Counted from the first letter of the stretch, positions 1 to 10,127 are shown. The stretch is 64,000 nucleotides of DNA from Algoriphagus litoralis (GCF_003259255.1 NZ_QGOL01000008.1:358253-422252), one strand, 5' to 3'. Notes: a model not told the origin generated them from the letters alone. Translations and numbers: made by a program.

Positions 1-1
1 T

Positions 2-3000
2 AGTGCTACAATCAATTCGACATTAGTAAATGCACTTCCTGTCCCTACATTTACCGCAGCACCCCCAGCAGCTGTTTGTGTAGGTACTTCGGTAACCTAT
101 ACCACCCAATCAGGCCAATCAAATTACGTTTGGACAATTCCTGGGGCCTCAGGAACCGACTACACTATTACAGCTGGAGGAACTGGAACTTCAAGCAATA
201 CGGTAACCCTAACTTGGTTGACATCTGGAAACAAAAATGTTTCAATCAATTATACCAATGCCACTAATTGTATTGCTGCATCCGCTGTGGTTAACACCAC
301 TATTGTAAATTCACTGCCGACTCCTACATTCACAACTCAACCTACAACTGATGTCTGTGTTGGTACTTCGGTAACTTATACCACCCAAGCTGGTCAAGAG
401 AATTATGTTTGGACTGTGGCAGGAACTGCCGGAACTGACTATACCATCACCTCTGGTGGAATTGGACCATTTGATAATTCAGTGACCGTAAGATGGCTGT
501 CTAGTGGTACCAAAAATGTAAGTGTTAATTATAGCAATTCGAATAACTGTACAGCGGCAACGGCTGTTTCAAACTCTTTAAATGTAAGTCCACTTCCAAC
601 TCCTACATTTACAGCTGCTCCATCAACTGACCTTTGTATTGGAGCTCCGGTGACTTATAGTACCCAACCAGGGCAAGCAAACTATATTTGGACAATACCC
701 GGAACTTCAGGAATAGATTATACAATTACTGCTGGAGGTATTGGATCAAACGATCATACTGTTACCCTTATTTGGTTAACGAGCGGCACTAAGAACGTTT
801 CTGTAAATTATTCCAATGCAGGGGGTTGTACAGCAGTATCTGCAGTTACAAATTCCACAGATGTCAATGTCACACCGGTGATTTCTGATATTACAGGAAC
901 CATCATCTGTAGTGGAGCCACATTTAATGTTACTCCTATAAACGGAACAAACGGCTCTGTTCCTGCAGGTACGACTTACACATGGACTGTTTCTACCAAT
1001 GGAAATGTAAGCGGAGAATCAAATGTCTCTACCCCTCAGGCTAATATTTCACAGGCTCTGACCAATACATCCCTTGTGGATCAGACAGTAACATACACTG
1101 TTACCCCAATTACTCCAGAAGGATGTGTAGGAAACAGCTTTGAAGTGGATGTCTTGGTGCGGCCAACCCCAATAGTCAATCCTATTTCTGATCAAGATGT
1201 TGGATGTTCTGGTCAATCTACAACTCCGGTGAATTTTAGCGGAAATGGAGTAGCCGGTGTAATATATAATTGGACGAATAGTCATCCATCTATTGGTTTG
1301 GCAGCATCCGGAACCGGGAATATTCCTGCATTCGTTACCCAGAATCCTAGCTCAGGACCGATCACCGCAACAATTACAGTGACGCCAACAGTTAATGGAT
1401 GCTCCGGTCCTTCAGAAACCTTCACCATTACCGTTGATCCTACTCCAGTAATCACATTGCAAGCGGATTATTGTGCGGTAGATGGTAGTGTACTCTTGGT
1501 GGCCAGTTCAAATGTTACAGGCACTTCATGGGAGTGGAGTACAGGAGAAACAACAGCATCTATTACTGTCAATATCGCAGGGTCTTACTCTGTAACCGCT
1601 ACATCTCCAGATGGATGCATAAGTACAGCTTCTATAAGTATAGCAGAAGAATTAATTGTAGATGGATCATTCACAAACTTTGACCCTGCAAATCCAAGTT
1701 TCTTTACCGAGTACACACAGAATCAAAACTATTATGTCAATGGAGATGGTTCGACTGGATTATGGCCTGAAGGATATTATGCTGTTAATGTGAATGCTAA
1801 CGGTAGCACAACTACAACACCTCCGGGTTATCATACTGCATTCTATGGAAGAGATCATACCAATAATGCATCCGGTCCAAGGAATTTTATGATGGTAAAT
1901 GGAGGGGCACTCATCGGCAGCCCTCTCCGACAGCCAGTAATTTGGAGGCAACAAGTGGTAGTCGAGCCTTTCACGGAATACTATTTTTCTGCATGGGCGA
2001 TGAATCTGAATCCAGCCTCGAATGCTAGACTACAGTTCAAAATCAATGGTCAATTGGTAGGTACCGTATTGGATTTGTCAACTGCACCTGAACCAACGAG
2101 CGATGCACAGGTGGGATTAGATAATTGGAGAGAATTTAGATCAAATCCAAGCTGGAGCTCAGGTAGTGCCACAACTGCAATAATTGAAATAGTAAACTTA
2201 AATACTGCCCTTGGAGGTAATGACTTTGCTTTAGATGATATCTCCTTCGGTACGCTTTCTCCATTCATTAGATTAACTTCAGCCGTAGGCACAGACGACA
2301 GCCAAGTGGTTTGCGAAGATTCTCCTATTGTAGATATTGAATATGCTGTTGGTGGAGGTTTGGATGGACCATTGGTTACTGGTTTGCCTGCAGGCGTTAC
2401 AGCTACATGGAACGGATTGAATTTGAGGATCAGTGGATCTCCAACTACTCCGGGAGAATATATTTACGAAGTATTTACTACTGGCTCTTGTCAGCAAGTA
2501 CGGGTAGAAGGTTTGATCACCGTGAGAGATGTTCCAGATGCAGGCGCTATAGCAAGTGACCAAACCGTTTGTGAAGGAGACACACCTTCTCCGATCATTG
2601 GTATAGTATATACTCCACAGGATGCCGGAGCGGTAATTTCTTATCGATGGGAAATGAATACTGACCTTTCTACTCCAAATTGGGTAGATGTCCCTGGTAA
2701 TCCTACTGGTGCGGATTACAATCCTCCCGTATTGGCGATCACAACTCAATACAGAAGGTATACCACTTCTACTGTTGGAGCCAATAGCTGTGAAGGCCCT
2801 GCAACAAATCCGGTTACTATTACTTTACAGAGTGTGCCAACAGCGGGAACTATAGCTGCAGATCAAACAATTTGTAATGGTGACGATCCTGCCGCATTCA
2901 CCAGTACCATGGATGGTACAGGAGATGGTACAATTACATATCGTTGGGAAAGTGCTGTAAGCCCATTCTCTTCTTGGTCCTCAGTTAGCGGAGCAAATTC

Positions 3001-5782
3001 TTCCACTTACGATGCCCCTGCAGGCTTGACGCAGACTACTAGATTTAGAAGAGTTACCATATCTACTCTTAATGGTGTGGATTGCGAATCAGTACCTACA
3101 GCTCCGGTTGAAGTTATTGTAAGTGCTTCTCCAACTGAGGGAACAATTGCTGGTAATCAGTCTATTTGTCAAGGAGAGGATCCTGCTGCATTTACCAGTA
3201 CCTTGGATGGATCTGGATCTGGGACAATATCCTACATCTGGGAAAGTGCGGTAAGTCCATTTACCACTTGGACAGAAATTAGCGGAGCCAATTTGGCTAC
3301 CTATGATGCGCCTGCATTAAGTGTTACTACCCAATTTAGAAGAACCACAGTAGCTGATTTTAATGGGGTAATCTGTGAGGCGACCACAACTCCTGTTCAA
3401 GTCACTATAAACCCTAACAATACTGTAACTCCAGTGAACCCAGACCCAAGTATCTGTATAGGTGTAGGGATTTCGACAATTATCCATACTACTTCAGGCG
3501 CTACAGGCATTGCCAATGATGGAGTATCCGGTGCAAATGGATTACCACTCGGAATTTTTGCTACGTGGTCAGGTAACACCATCACTATCATAGGAACTCC
3601 TACAGAATATGGGGAATTCAATTACAGTATTCCATTGACTGGAGGTTGTGGTTCAGTAAATGCTACGGGTACTATCACCGTAGAAAACCCTAACTACCCA
3701 ATCACTTCTATCGATGTAGTCAATCCAACCGCTCTCCCAGGCAGTTCCACATTTACGGTATTTAGTCCAAATATGACTCCGGGTACCTATGAGATTGTCT
3801 ACAGTACGAATGGGGTAAATGGAGGTGCAAATAATGTGATGACCACTGTAGTGGTATCGACATCCGGCCAATTTACTTTGACCTCTCCTACTTATTCCAA
3901 TGAAGGCACTACTGTTTTGACTATCAATTCTATTCGAAGAATAATACCAAGTCCGGCAGATCCATGTGCTTATTTCCCTCCAAATAACAATACAGCAATT
4001 TATGGATTTGGATGCAGCTCTGAGTCTCTTCAGAGTGGAGGAGATGATGCCTTCTATGTACCTGCAGATGTCTTTGAACTTACTATTGTAGCCTATGGTG
4101 ATGGCTCTCCTTCCGAGACTCAAACCATCCCAGTTATACCTGGGGGAGTGGTATTTATTGGAACAGTTGGAAATGAAATTTTTGCTACCCAAGTGCCTTT
4201 GGCTTCCGCAACTCCTGCAGATTACATTGTTTCAGCCACCGGACCGAATGGCAGGATTGTAATTCATTACGACTGTTCTCCACCTCCACCATGTAGTGGT
4301 ACGGGCGATGTGTACCAATACACCGATTCCGAAGGGTACACCGTGATTCGGATTACAGGCGACTGTTCCTCGTGGTCTTGGACTGCTCCGGATGGGTTGG
4401 ATGAATTTGAAGTACTTGTAGTCGGCGGTGGCGGTGGCGGTGGCTACGGAGAAGCGGCCGGCGGCGGTGGCGGTGGCGAAGTTGTCTACCAGCAATACAC
4501 TGGAATCACCATGAACGGATCTCCAGGGCTTCAGGGAGCAGTATTTACTGTCACTCCTGGAGGAATAGGTTTGGGAGCAAGTTCTAATTCAGAGCAAGGA
4601 TATAACGGAGGAAATTCATCCTTTACCGGCCCTAACTTTGAGTATGCAGGAGGAAATACTTTCTCAGATATTACTGCAGCTGGTGGCGGAGGTGGCGGAT
4701 CAAGTTATTCTTCTTCCTTAATCAGAGAGGGATCCCCTGGTGCTTCCGGAGGAGGTGGTGCGGCATATGGTACCGATGAAGCAGTTGGAGGAACAGGTAA
4801 TGCAGGAAATAACGGAGGAAATGCAATTTCAGAAACCTTTGGACTAGCAGGTGCAGGCGGAGGTGGTGCAGGTTCACTTGGAGAAGGCGGGACATTCACC
4901 GGCGGTGGAGCATTAATGGTTGCCGGATCAGGCGGAAATGGTGAATCCAGAACTATTTCAGGTGAAGTAATTTACTATGGCGCTGGAGGTGGGGGCACTT
5001 CATCAGGAGCGATTTCAAATGAAGCCGGAGCGGGAGGAAGTCCTTATAACGGAACATTTAATGCCGGAGGTAATGGAAACAACAATGGTATAGGTCAGTC
5101 TCCAAGTACATACGGATCAGGTGGAGGCGCAGGACGATTGGGTGGAAGCAACGGCTTCCAAGGCGTAGTTTACATCCGCTACCCTAACTTCAGAATCCTA
5201 CCAATAGAATACCTCTATTTCAATGCCAAATACAATCCAGTATTCCGTTCAGGGGATCTGACTTGGGCTACAGCTCAAGAATGGGAAAATGACCGATTTG
5301 AAATCGAACGCTCAGTCAATGATGTGAAATCTTGGGAAACTATAGGAGAAATGGCTGGCGCCGGCTACTCAGATAAGCCTACGGAATATACTTACCAAGA
5401 CCTGAAATTGCCGTTAGCTGGTGGCACCATTTTCTACCGTCTGAAGCAAGTCGACTTTGATGGTGATTCAATTTATAGTGATACCAAGGCAATCAAGGTA
5501 GAGCCAATGGAAGGAGCTACATTCTGGAGGGTATATCCAAACCCAACAACAGGCGATCCTATAAATCTGGAAATGCTAGATACGGGAGTGTATAACGATG
5601 AAGAAATCACTGTTCGAGTGATCTCAGCAACGGGACAGTTTGAATCCTTGAAAGGAACTTCAGCAGTACTTCTGAGCAGTCAGCTTTCCAACATTTTGCG
5701 AGGCAAAGCTGCTGGAATCTACACTGTGGAGATCAGCTGGTCTACCTTTAAAGAATACCATAAGGTGATTTTGAGGAGATAG
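2..5782 (+). CDS. Secreted T9SS cargo protein with PKD-like repeats and glycine-rich domain (5' partial)
   Basis: The frame is open from base 2, so the start and signal peptide lie left of the window; 1926 residues are visible. Three near-identical 93-residue PKD-like units begin at bases 44, 323 and 602, each with a YVWT or YIWT core and paired cysteines. Further Ig/PKD-like units follow, then a carbohydrate-binding-like beta sandwich (about 1640-2260), two more repeats starting AGTIAADQTIC and EGTIAGNQSIC, a glycine-rich domain (about 4400-5170), and a C-terminal module with a YPNPTTGDP motif and the ending YHKVILRR, typical of T9SS type A sorting domains. Likely a surface-exposed or released adhesin-like protein exported by T9SS; the ligand is unknown. 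Its last 190 residues closely match those of the next two genes. Confident in export class, not in function. Confidence 0.88.
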   Translation, partial: SATINSTLVNALPVPTFTAAPPAAVCVGTSVTYTTQSGQSNYVWTIPGASGTDYTITAGGTGTSSNTVTLTWLTSGNKNVSINYTNATNCIAASAVVNTTIVNSLPTPTFTTQPTTDVCVGTSVTYTTQAGQENYVWTVAGTAGTDYTITSGGIGPFDNSVTVRWLSSGTKNVSVNYSNSNNCTAATAVSNSLNVSPLPTPTFTAAPSTDLCIGAPVTYSTQPGQANYIWTIPGTSGIDYTITAGGIGSNDHTVTLIWLTSGTKNVSVNYSNAGGCTAVSAVTNSTDVNVTPVISDITGTIICSGATFNVTPINGTNGSVPAGTTYTWTVSTNGNVSGESNVSTPQANISQALTNTSLVDQTVTYTVTPITPEGCVGNSFEVDVLVRPTPIVNPISDQDVGCSGQSTTPVNFSGNGVAGVIYNWTNSHPSIGLAASGTGNIPAFVTQNPSSGPITATITVTPTVNGCSGPSETFTITVDPTPVITLQADYCAVDGSVLLVASSNVTGTSWEWSTGETTASITVNIAGSYSVTATSPDGCISTASISIAEELIVDGSFTNFDPANPSFFTEYTQNQNYYVNGDGSTGLWPEGYYAVNVNANGSTTTTPPGYHTAFYGRDHTNNASGPRNFMMVNGGALIGSPLRQPVIWRQQVVVEPFTEYYFSAWAMNLNPASNARLQFKINGQLVGTVLDLSTAPEPTSDAQVGLDNWREFRSNPSWSSGSATTAIIEIVNLNTALGGNDFALDDISFGTLSPFIRLTSAVGTDDSQVVCEDSPIVDIEYAVGGGLDGPLVTGLPAGVTATWNGLNLRISGSPTTPGEYIYEVFTTGSCQQVRVEGLITVRDVPDAGAIASDQTVCEGDTPSPIIGIVYTPQDAGAVISYRWEMNTDLSTPNWVDVPGNPTGADYNPPVLAITTQYRRYTTSTVGANSCEGPATNPVTITLQSVPTAGTIAADQTICNGDDPAAFTSTMDGTGDGTITYRWESAVSPFSSWSSVSGANSSTYDAPAGLTQTTRFRRVTISTLNGVDCESVPTAPVEVIVSASPTEGTIAGNQSICQGEDPAAFTSTLDGSGSGTISYIWESAVSPFTTWTEISGANLATYDAPALSVTTQFRRTTVADFNGVICEATTTPVQVTINPNNTVTPVNPDPSICIGVGISTIIHTTSGATGIANDGVSGANGLPLGIFATWSGNTITIIGTPTEYGEFNYSIPLTGGCGSVNATGTITVENPNYPITSIDVVNPTALPGSSTFTVFSPNMTPGTYEIVYSTNGVNGGANNVMTTVVVSTSGQFTLTSPTYSNEGTTVLTINSIRRIIPSPADPCAYFPPNNNTAIYGFGCSSESLQSGGDDAFYVPADVFELTIVAYGDGSPSETQTIPVIPGGVVFIGTVGNEIFATQVPLASATPADYIVSATGPNGRIVIHYDCSPPPPCSGTGDVYQYTDSEGYTVIRITGDCSSWSWTAPDGLDEFEVLVVGGGGGGGYGEAAGGGGGGEVVYQQYTGITMNGSPGLQGAVFTVTPGGIGLGASSNSEQGYNGGNSSFTGPNFEYAGGNTFSDITAAGGGGGGSSYSSSLIREGSPGASGGGGAAYGTDEAVGGTGNAGNNGGNAISETFGLAGAGGGGAGSLGEGGTFTGGGALMVAGSGGNGESRTISGEVIYYGAGGGGTSSGAISNEAGAGGSPYNGTFNAGGNGNNNGIGQSPSTYGSGGGAGRLGGSNGFQGVVYIRYPNFRILPIEYLYFNAKYNPVFRSGDLTWATAQEWENDRFEIERSVNDVKSWETIGEMAGAGYSDKPTEYTYQDLKLPLAGGTIFYRLKQVDFDGDSIYSDTKAIKVEPMEGATFWRVYPNPTTGDPINLEMLDTGVYNDEEITVRVISATGQFESLKGTSAVLLSSQLSNILRGKAAGIYTVEISWSTFKEYHKVILRR

Positions 5783-5807
5783 GATTTCTTATATGGAAAA
5801 CTTAAGG

Positions 5808-5848
5808 ATCCCAATTTGAAGTCTGATGCTTCGAATTGGGATTTTTTC
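5808..5848 (+). terminator. Rho-independent terminator
   Basis: ATCCCAATTTGAAG pairs with CTTCGAATTGGGAT (14 bp with one G-U pair, 7-nt loop), followed by a run of T. It lies 25 bases after the stop of the first T9SS cargo gene and should end its transcript. Confidence 0.85.
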
Positions 5849-5870
5849 TTGATTACGTTCGGTGAAAAAT

Positions 5871-6130
5871 GATTTGGCTAAGGCCAAAAGCGTTTTCGTG
5901 ATTATTTAATCCTCCAGCTAAAGCAGGAGGGAATTGATTTCTGATAGAATCGGATCAAAATTTTTGATAATTCCATCTTCCATAAATAGAAATGTGGCTT
6001 TAGCCTATAGCTCCAAAATTCATAATCTCAACCAGCTTCAGCCAAATTCTGATCTACCGAAAAGAGTCATTGCTAAAGCAATAAAACTTTTTCGTGATTA
6101 TTTAATCCCCCAGCTAAAGCAGGAGGGAAT
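5871..6130 (+). repeat. REP-like palindromic element, pair 1
   Basis: Two copies of a unit made of TTTGGCTAAGGCC or TTGCTAAAGCA, then TTTTCGTGATTATTTAATC, then a CCTCCAGCTAAAGCAGGAGG-type hairpin (hairpins at 5911-5930 and about 6108-6127). Between them lies an inverted segment AATAGAAATGTGGCTTTAGCC (5985-6005, given here one base per position). The same unit recurs as a pair at 9880-10127. This head/tail arrangement with imperfect palindromes looks like REP/BIME elements; no transposase is present in the window. The rest of the 5783-6694 gap holds 11-bp repeats and a promoter but no supported gene. Confidence 0.7.
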
Positions 6131-6275
6131 TTTTTGCCTTTAGTCGGATTAGAAATCTTACAAAAAGTCCTTCGAATTTGTAATTCTGAGAAACGTGTGA
6201 TCCGTGGAAAATATGGAATCTGTGGAATCTATGGACTTGACTCGTATTTCTGGTCTACTAAAAAGGTTAAGTATC

Positions 6276-6330
6276 TATGGGACTGATACGGGACTGCTAT
6301 GGAGTTGCTATAGGACTGATGGGGAGATGA
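6276..6330 (+). repeat. 11-bp degenerate tandem repeat, five units
   Basis: Five consecutive 11-base units: TATGGGACTGA, TACGGGACTGC, TATGGAGTTGC, TATAGGACTGA, TGGGGAGATGA. The spacing is exact. A related 11-bp array lies at 12270-12324. No coding frame fits it. Confidence 0.7.
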
Positions 6331-6629
6331 CCTAGGAAATGTGGTATTTGGAAATATAGAAAATGAGGATTTGCTCCATTTCTCCACCTTCCAAGAATAG
6401 AGAACAAAAGGCAAATTTTAAATCCTGTCAATTGTCCTCAGAATCTCAAATTCTATTGAGAAAAAATTTCAACCTATAAATCCATCAGATTCAATTCATA
6501 CGTAAATAAAATATACGTACGTGGGTAGGAATTTATGGAGAGTTTAAAAATAAACTCAGAAAAATGCCAAAATTCCTTAAAACAATTCAAAATTTTTTTA
6601 GTTAAAATAAATGAATTCCACTAAATGCA

Positions 6630-6637
6630 TACTTTTG
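6630..6637 (+). promoter_or_regulatory. Candidate Bacteroidota -7 promoter element (TACTTTTG)
   Basis: Matches TAnnTTTG and sits 57 bases before the ATG of the second T9SS cargo gene. No clear TTTG -33 box is found at the usual distance, so the call is moderate. Confidence 0.45.
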
Positions 6638-6694
6638 TTTTACAAACCCAAAAAAAACCATTTCATCACCCTACTGCGAAAATTAGAATTTTAA

Positions 6695-9600
6695 ATGAGT
6701 GCGAGGTTAAAAGGCTTTTGGGTTTTAATTTTTCTTGGATTATGGTCTTGGGCTGGGGAGGCTCAGGGGCAAACCTATACTTCTAATCAAGATGGTAACT
6801 GGAATTCGGTAAGCATTTGGACTAGGACAAATCCTAATTCTTGCGGAGTACCTCTTCGAAATTCACCACCAAATACAAATGATTATGCAAGACCATGCCA
6901 AGTTGATGCTATAATTAATCACTCAGTCTTATTTAATTCACCTACTGCTTCTTTTGGTGGGGGATATTTTAGATTTCTAACAGTCAATGGACCAACTGGA
7001 AATCTAACTTTTCAAGGGGATGTGGTATTTAATACCAGCGGATCAAGCCTACCTGCTCCTAATAATGTGGTCTTTAACGTCATAAACGGTGGTCAATTAA
7101 ATGTTCCAAATGGCACATTAACTTTAGATAGAGGAGGTGTCATTAATATTTCTGGGAATAGTATAATTACTGTTCGGAATCTTGTGATTGGAGCTAACTC
7201 GCCAATTGTCAACGTTGAAGCAGGCTCAAGGTTAATTGTTGAAAATACTACTAGGCTTGAAAGTAATGCCACATTAAACATCAATGGTGACTTTGAAACA
7301 CGAGACTTAACACTTTCATCAGGCGGAACTGTTAATTTTTATGGTACTTCTAGAACCTCAATTATTGGAAATTTGGACATTCAAAATGGAGTAGTCAATT
7401 CCAGAGAGAATTCTGAAATATTTGTTAATGGTAATTTATCGCAATCTGGCGGAGGAAATTATGTTGGTAGTAACTTTAGTAGAATTCAAATTTTAGGAAT
7501 TCATAATGTTCAATCGAATAATCCACTTTCCTTATCAGGTTCTTCGAAATTTCTTGTTTTTGGAAATACCACAACATGGTCCACAGGCCCTTTGGTAACT
7601 CAATCAGCATGCTATAGATCTAGTAGCAGAACAAGCGGAACAGGTTGTGCTACTTGTTTTGAAAACTATTATACAACTGGAACATTCTACGTTCCTGCAG
7701 GTGTATCCTCAATTACAGTTGAAATTTGGGGTGGTGGTGGTGGTGGTGCATCAAGATCAACTAATGGTCGTGGTGGTGGTGGTGGTGGTGGTGCATATAC
7801 AAGAAGTATAATTAGTGTATCCGAAGGGGAAACAATATACATAAACGTTGGTGTAGGAGGCGCACCTAACTCTTCTGGTGGGGATTCATGGATAGCAAGA
7901 ACTACAAATGTAGCAGATGCAATTATATTAGCTAAAGGTGGTAACGGTGGCCAAACAAACACTCAAAACGGTGGTAATGGAGGATTAAGTACAAATGGAA
8001 TTGGAGCAATTCTTTATAGTGGTGGAAACGGATCTACTAGGACATCTGGCTCTAATGGCGGAGGTGGTGGCGCATCAGCAGGAACTTCAAATTCAGCAAC
8101 TAATCTTGGAAACACAAATTTAGGAGGAACAGCACCACTCGGTGGAGGAAATGGAGGTTCAGGAGCGGTTAACAATTCAACTGCAGGAATTACTGGTGTT
8201 TCTCCTGGTGGAGGGGGGGGTGGTGGATTTAGATCTGCTAATATTGGAGGTATAGGTGGTTCTGGAGGGAATGGACAAGTCACAATTTCTTTTACCTGTC
8301 CAACAATTGATCCCTGCTCAAGAACTGTTGAATTTGGAACAAATGATGGATACACAGTTATTGAATATTTTTGCTCGGGAACATGGAACCCTCCAGCAGG
8401 TTTACAAGAATATGAGGTTCTGCTAGTTGGAGGTGGTGGTGCAGGCGGACGAACAACAACTTCTAATTCAAATACTCTAGTTAAAACTGGAGGAGGAGGT
8501 GGAGCCGGAGGTATTGTTTGGGAATTCTTTAGTGTACCAGGATCGGGAATCCCTTCTGGGGCATCCTATCCAGTTATTGTTGGAACTGGTGGTTTTGGGA
8601 ATAATGATACCCAACGAGATGGTGAAAACTCCACATTTTCGAATGGAATTGTAACCATAGTTGCTGGTGGTGGAGGCGGAGGTGGTACTTCGGACTCAAG
8701 AATTGGTAGAGATGGAATAACTTCTTCATCATCTTCTATACTTTCGATAAATGGTTCAGGGGGAGGGGCTGGAACTAACTCTGGTGATGCTAATACAGGT
8801 GGAACGGGTGAATTTGTGGGAGGGAATTCTACTTCCGGGGGAGCCACAAACAATAATCATGGAGGTGGAGGTGGCGGAAGTACATCAAATGGAGAAAATG
8901 CATCAAACGGAAATGGCCCAGCTGGTAACGGTGGTGACGGCTACAGTAACCTTTTTACAGGATTTAGAAGATTTTATGCTGCGGGTGGTGGTGGTGGTAC
9001 TGCTAGAAACTCAAATTCCGCTGCTATTGGCGGTTCTGCAATTGGAGGGAATGGAAGTAATAGGTCTATAGCTCCGCAAAATGGTGCGACAAATACAGGA
9101 AGTGGAGGCGGTGGCGCAGCTGGAAACAATCAAAATGGTGGAAATGGCGGATCTGGAATAGTAATTATTAGGTATAAAAACTTCCGCATCCTCCCCGTCG
9201 AATTCCTCTACTTCAAAGCCGACTACAATTCTTTTATGCGATCCGGTGACTTATCCTGGGCCACAGCCAAAGAGTGGGAAAATGACCGATTTGAAATCGA
9301 ACGATCAGTAAATGACGTGAAGTCTTGGGAGACTGTCGGGCAAGTATCTGGTTCAGGTTATTCTGACCAACCTGTCGAATATGCGTATCGGGATATGAAG
9401 CTTCCACTAGCTGGTGGAAACATCTTCTATCGCCTAAAGCAGTTTGACTTTAGCGGGGAGTTCAGCTACAGTGACACCAAAGCGATCCAAGTGGACCCTT
9501 TGGCAGGTACGACCTATTGGAGAATATATCCAAATCCAACCACAGGTGATCCGATCAATCTAGAGCTGTTGGACAACAGAGGTTTTCGGGATGAGAATAT

Positions 9601-9775
9601 CACTGTCCGAATAGTATCAATAACAGGTCAATATGATATAATCGAAAGCAGCTCTCCTTCTCAATTGAGTACTCTGCTATCCGACATTTTGCGAAGCAAA
9701 AGAGCTGGGATTTATACGATTGAGATAAGTTGGGGCATTCAGCGGGAATACCATAAGGTTATTTTGAGGAGATAG
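6695..9775 (+). CDS. Secreted T9SS cargo protein with two glycine-rich domains
   Basis: 1026 residues starting with a signal peptide (about 1-25, cleavage near EAQGQ). Residues about 30-320 are rich in short beta-strand repeats with Asn/Gly turns, suggesting a beta-solenoid. Two glycine-rich domains follow, at about 341-528 and 573-822, each opening with a beta strand ending in VEIWGGGG or LLVGGGGAGG and closing with VTISF or IVIIRY. Residues about 833-1026 form the same C-terminal module as the upstream gene, including EWENDRFEIERSVNDVKSWE and YPNPTTGDP, and the T9SS ending YHKVILRR. The glycine-rich segments resemble polyglycine-II-type domains known from other adhesins and ice-binding proteins (family knowledge); the ligand is unknown. 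Single gene, with a -7 element upstream. Confidence 0.88.
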   Translation: MSARLKGFWVLIFLGLWSWAGEAQGQTYTSNQDGNWNSVSIWTRTNPNSCGVPLRNSPPNTNDYARPCQVDAIINHSVLFNSPTASFGGGYFRFLTVNGPTGNLTFQGDVVFNTSGSSLPAPNNVVFNVINGGQLNVPNGTLTLDRGGVINISGNSIITVRNLVIGANSPIVNVEAGSRLIVENTTRLESNATLNINGDFETRDLTLSSGGTVNFYGTSRTSIIGNLDIQNGVVNSRENSEIFVNGNLSQSGGGNYVGSNFSRIQILGIHNVQSNNPLSLSGSSKFLVFGNTTTWSTGPLVTQSACYRSSSRTSGTGCATCFENYYTTGTFYVPAGVSSITVEIWGGGGGGASRSTNGRGGGGGGGAYTRSIISVSEGETIYINVGVGGAPNSSGGDSWIARTTNVADAIILAKGGNGGQTNTQNGGNGGLSTNGIGAILYSGGNGSTRTSGSNGGGGGASAGTSNSATNLGNTNLGGTAPLGGGNGGSGAVNNSTAGITGVSPGGGGGGGFRSANIGGIGGSGGNGQVTISFTCPTIDPCSRTVEFGTNDGYTVIEYFCSGTWNPPAGLQEYEVLLVGGGGAGGRTTTSNSNTLVKTGGGGGAGGIVWEFFSVPGSGIPSGASYPVIVGTGGFGNNDTQRDGENSTFSNGIVTIVAGGGGGGGTSDSRIGRDGITSSSSSILSINGSGGGAGTNSGDANTGGTGEFVGGNSTSGGATNNNHGGGGGGSTSNGENASNGNGPAGNGGDGYSNLFTGFRRFYAAGGGGGTARNSNSAAIGGSAIGGNGSNRSIAPQNGATNTGSGGGGAAGNNQNGGNGGSGIVIIRYKNFRILPVEFLYFKADYNSFMRSGDLSWATAKEWENDRFEIERSVNDVKSWETVGQVSGSGYSDQPVEYAYRDMKLPLAGGNIFYRLKQFDFSGEFSYSDTKAIQVDPLAGTTYWRIYPNPTTGDPINLELLDNRGFRDENITVRIVSITGQYDIIESSSPSQLSTLLSDILRSKRAGIYTIEISWGIQREYHKVILRR

Positions 9776-9879
9776 AAAGTGGAACTTGGATTAATTGCCT
9801 AAAAAAGATTCCATTTGGAGCCTGAAACTGCAAATTGGGATCATTTATGACTGTTCGGTTTACTTTTTAGTAAGCTTGA

Positions 9880-10127
9880 TTTGGCTAAAGCCGCAATGCT
9901 TTTTCATGATTATATAAACCTCCAGCTAAAGCTGGAGGGAATTGAATAGAAACCCCCAAGAAATCTACTGTCCAATTAATAGAAATGTGGCTTTAGTCAA
10001 TTCCTCCAAGAATCAACATACCAATCGGCTTTTGGCAAATCATTGATCTTTTTTTAAGTATTTGGCTAAAGTAGCATAGCTCTTTGGTGATTGTATAAAC
10101 CCCCAGCTGAAGCAGGAGGGAATTGAA
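9880..10127 (+). repeat. REP-like palindromic element, pair 2
   Basis: Second pair of the unit seen at 5871-6130. Copy one starts TTTGGCTAAAGCC and carries the perfect hairpin CCTCCAGCTAAAGCTGGAGG (9919-9938, 9-bp stem). Copy two starts at 10061 with TTTGGCTAAAG and carries CCCCCAGCTGAAGCAGGAGG (about 10100-10119). Between them is the inverted AATAGAAATGTGGCTTTAG segment (about 9979-9997). The remaining 9776-10355 sequence shows no gene. Confidence 0.7.

Noticed and set aside
2279..2749. Long minus-strand frames opposite the T9SS genes
   Set aside because: Shadow frames: no signal peptide, no family motif, and the plus strand is clearly coding.
4421..5140. Tandem repeat or CRISPR-like array in the GGN-rich stretches
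   Set aside because: The repeats are in-frame glycine codons of a continuous protein, not separated by unique spacers.
5934..6143. 69-codon frame in the first intergenic region
   Set aside because: It runs through the REP-like repeats and its sequence follows the repeat, so it is a by-product.
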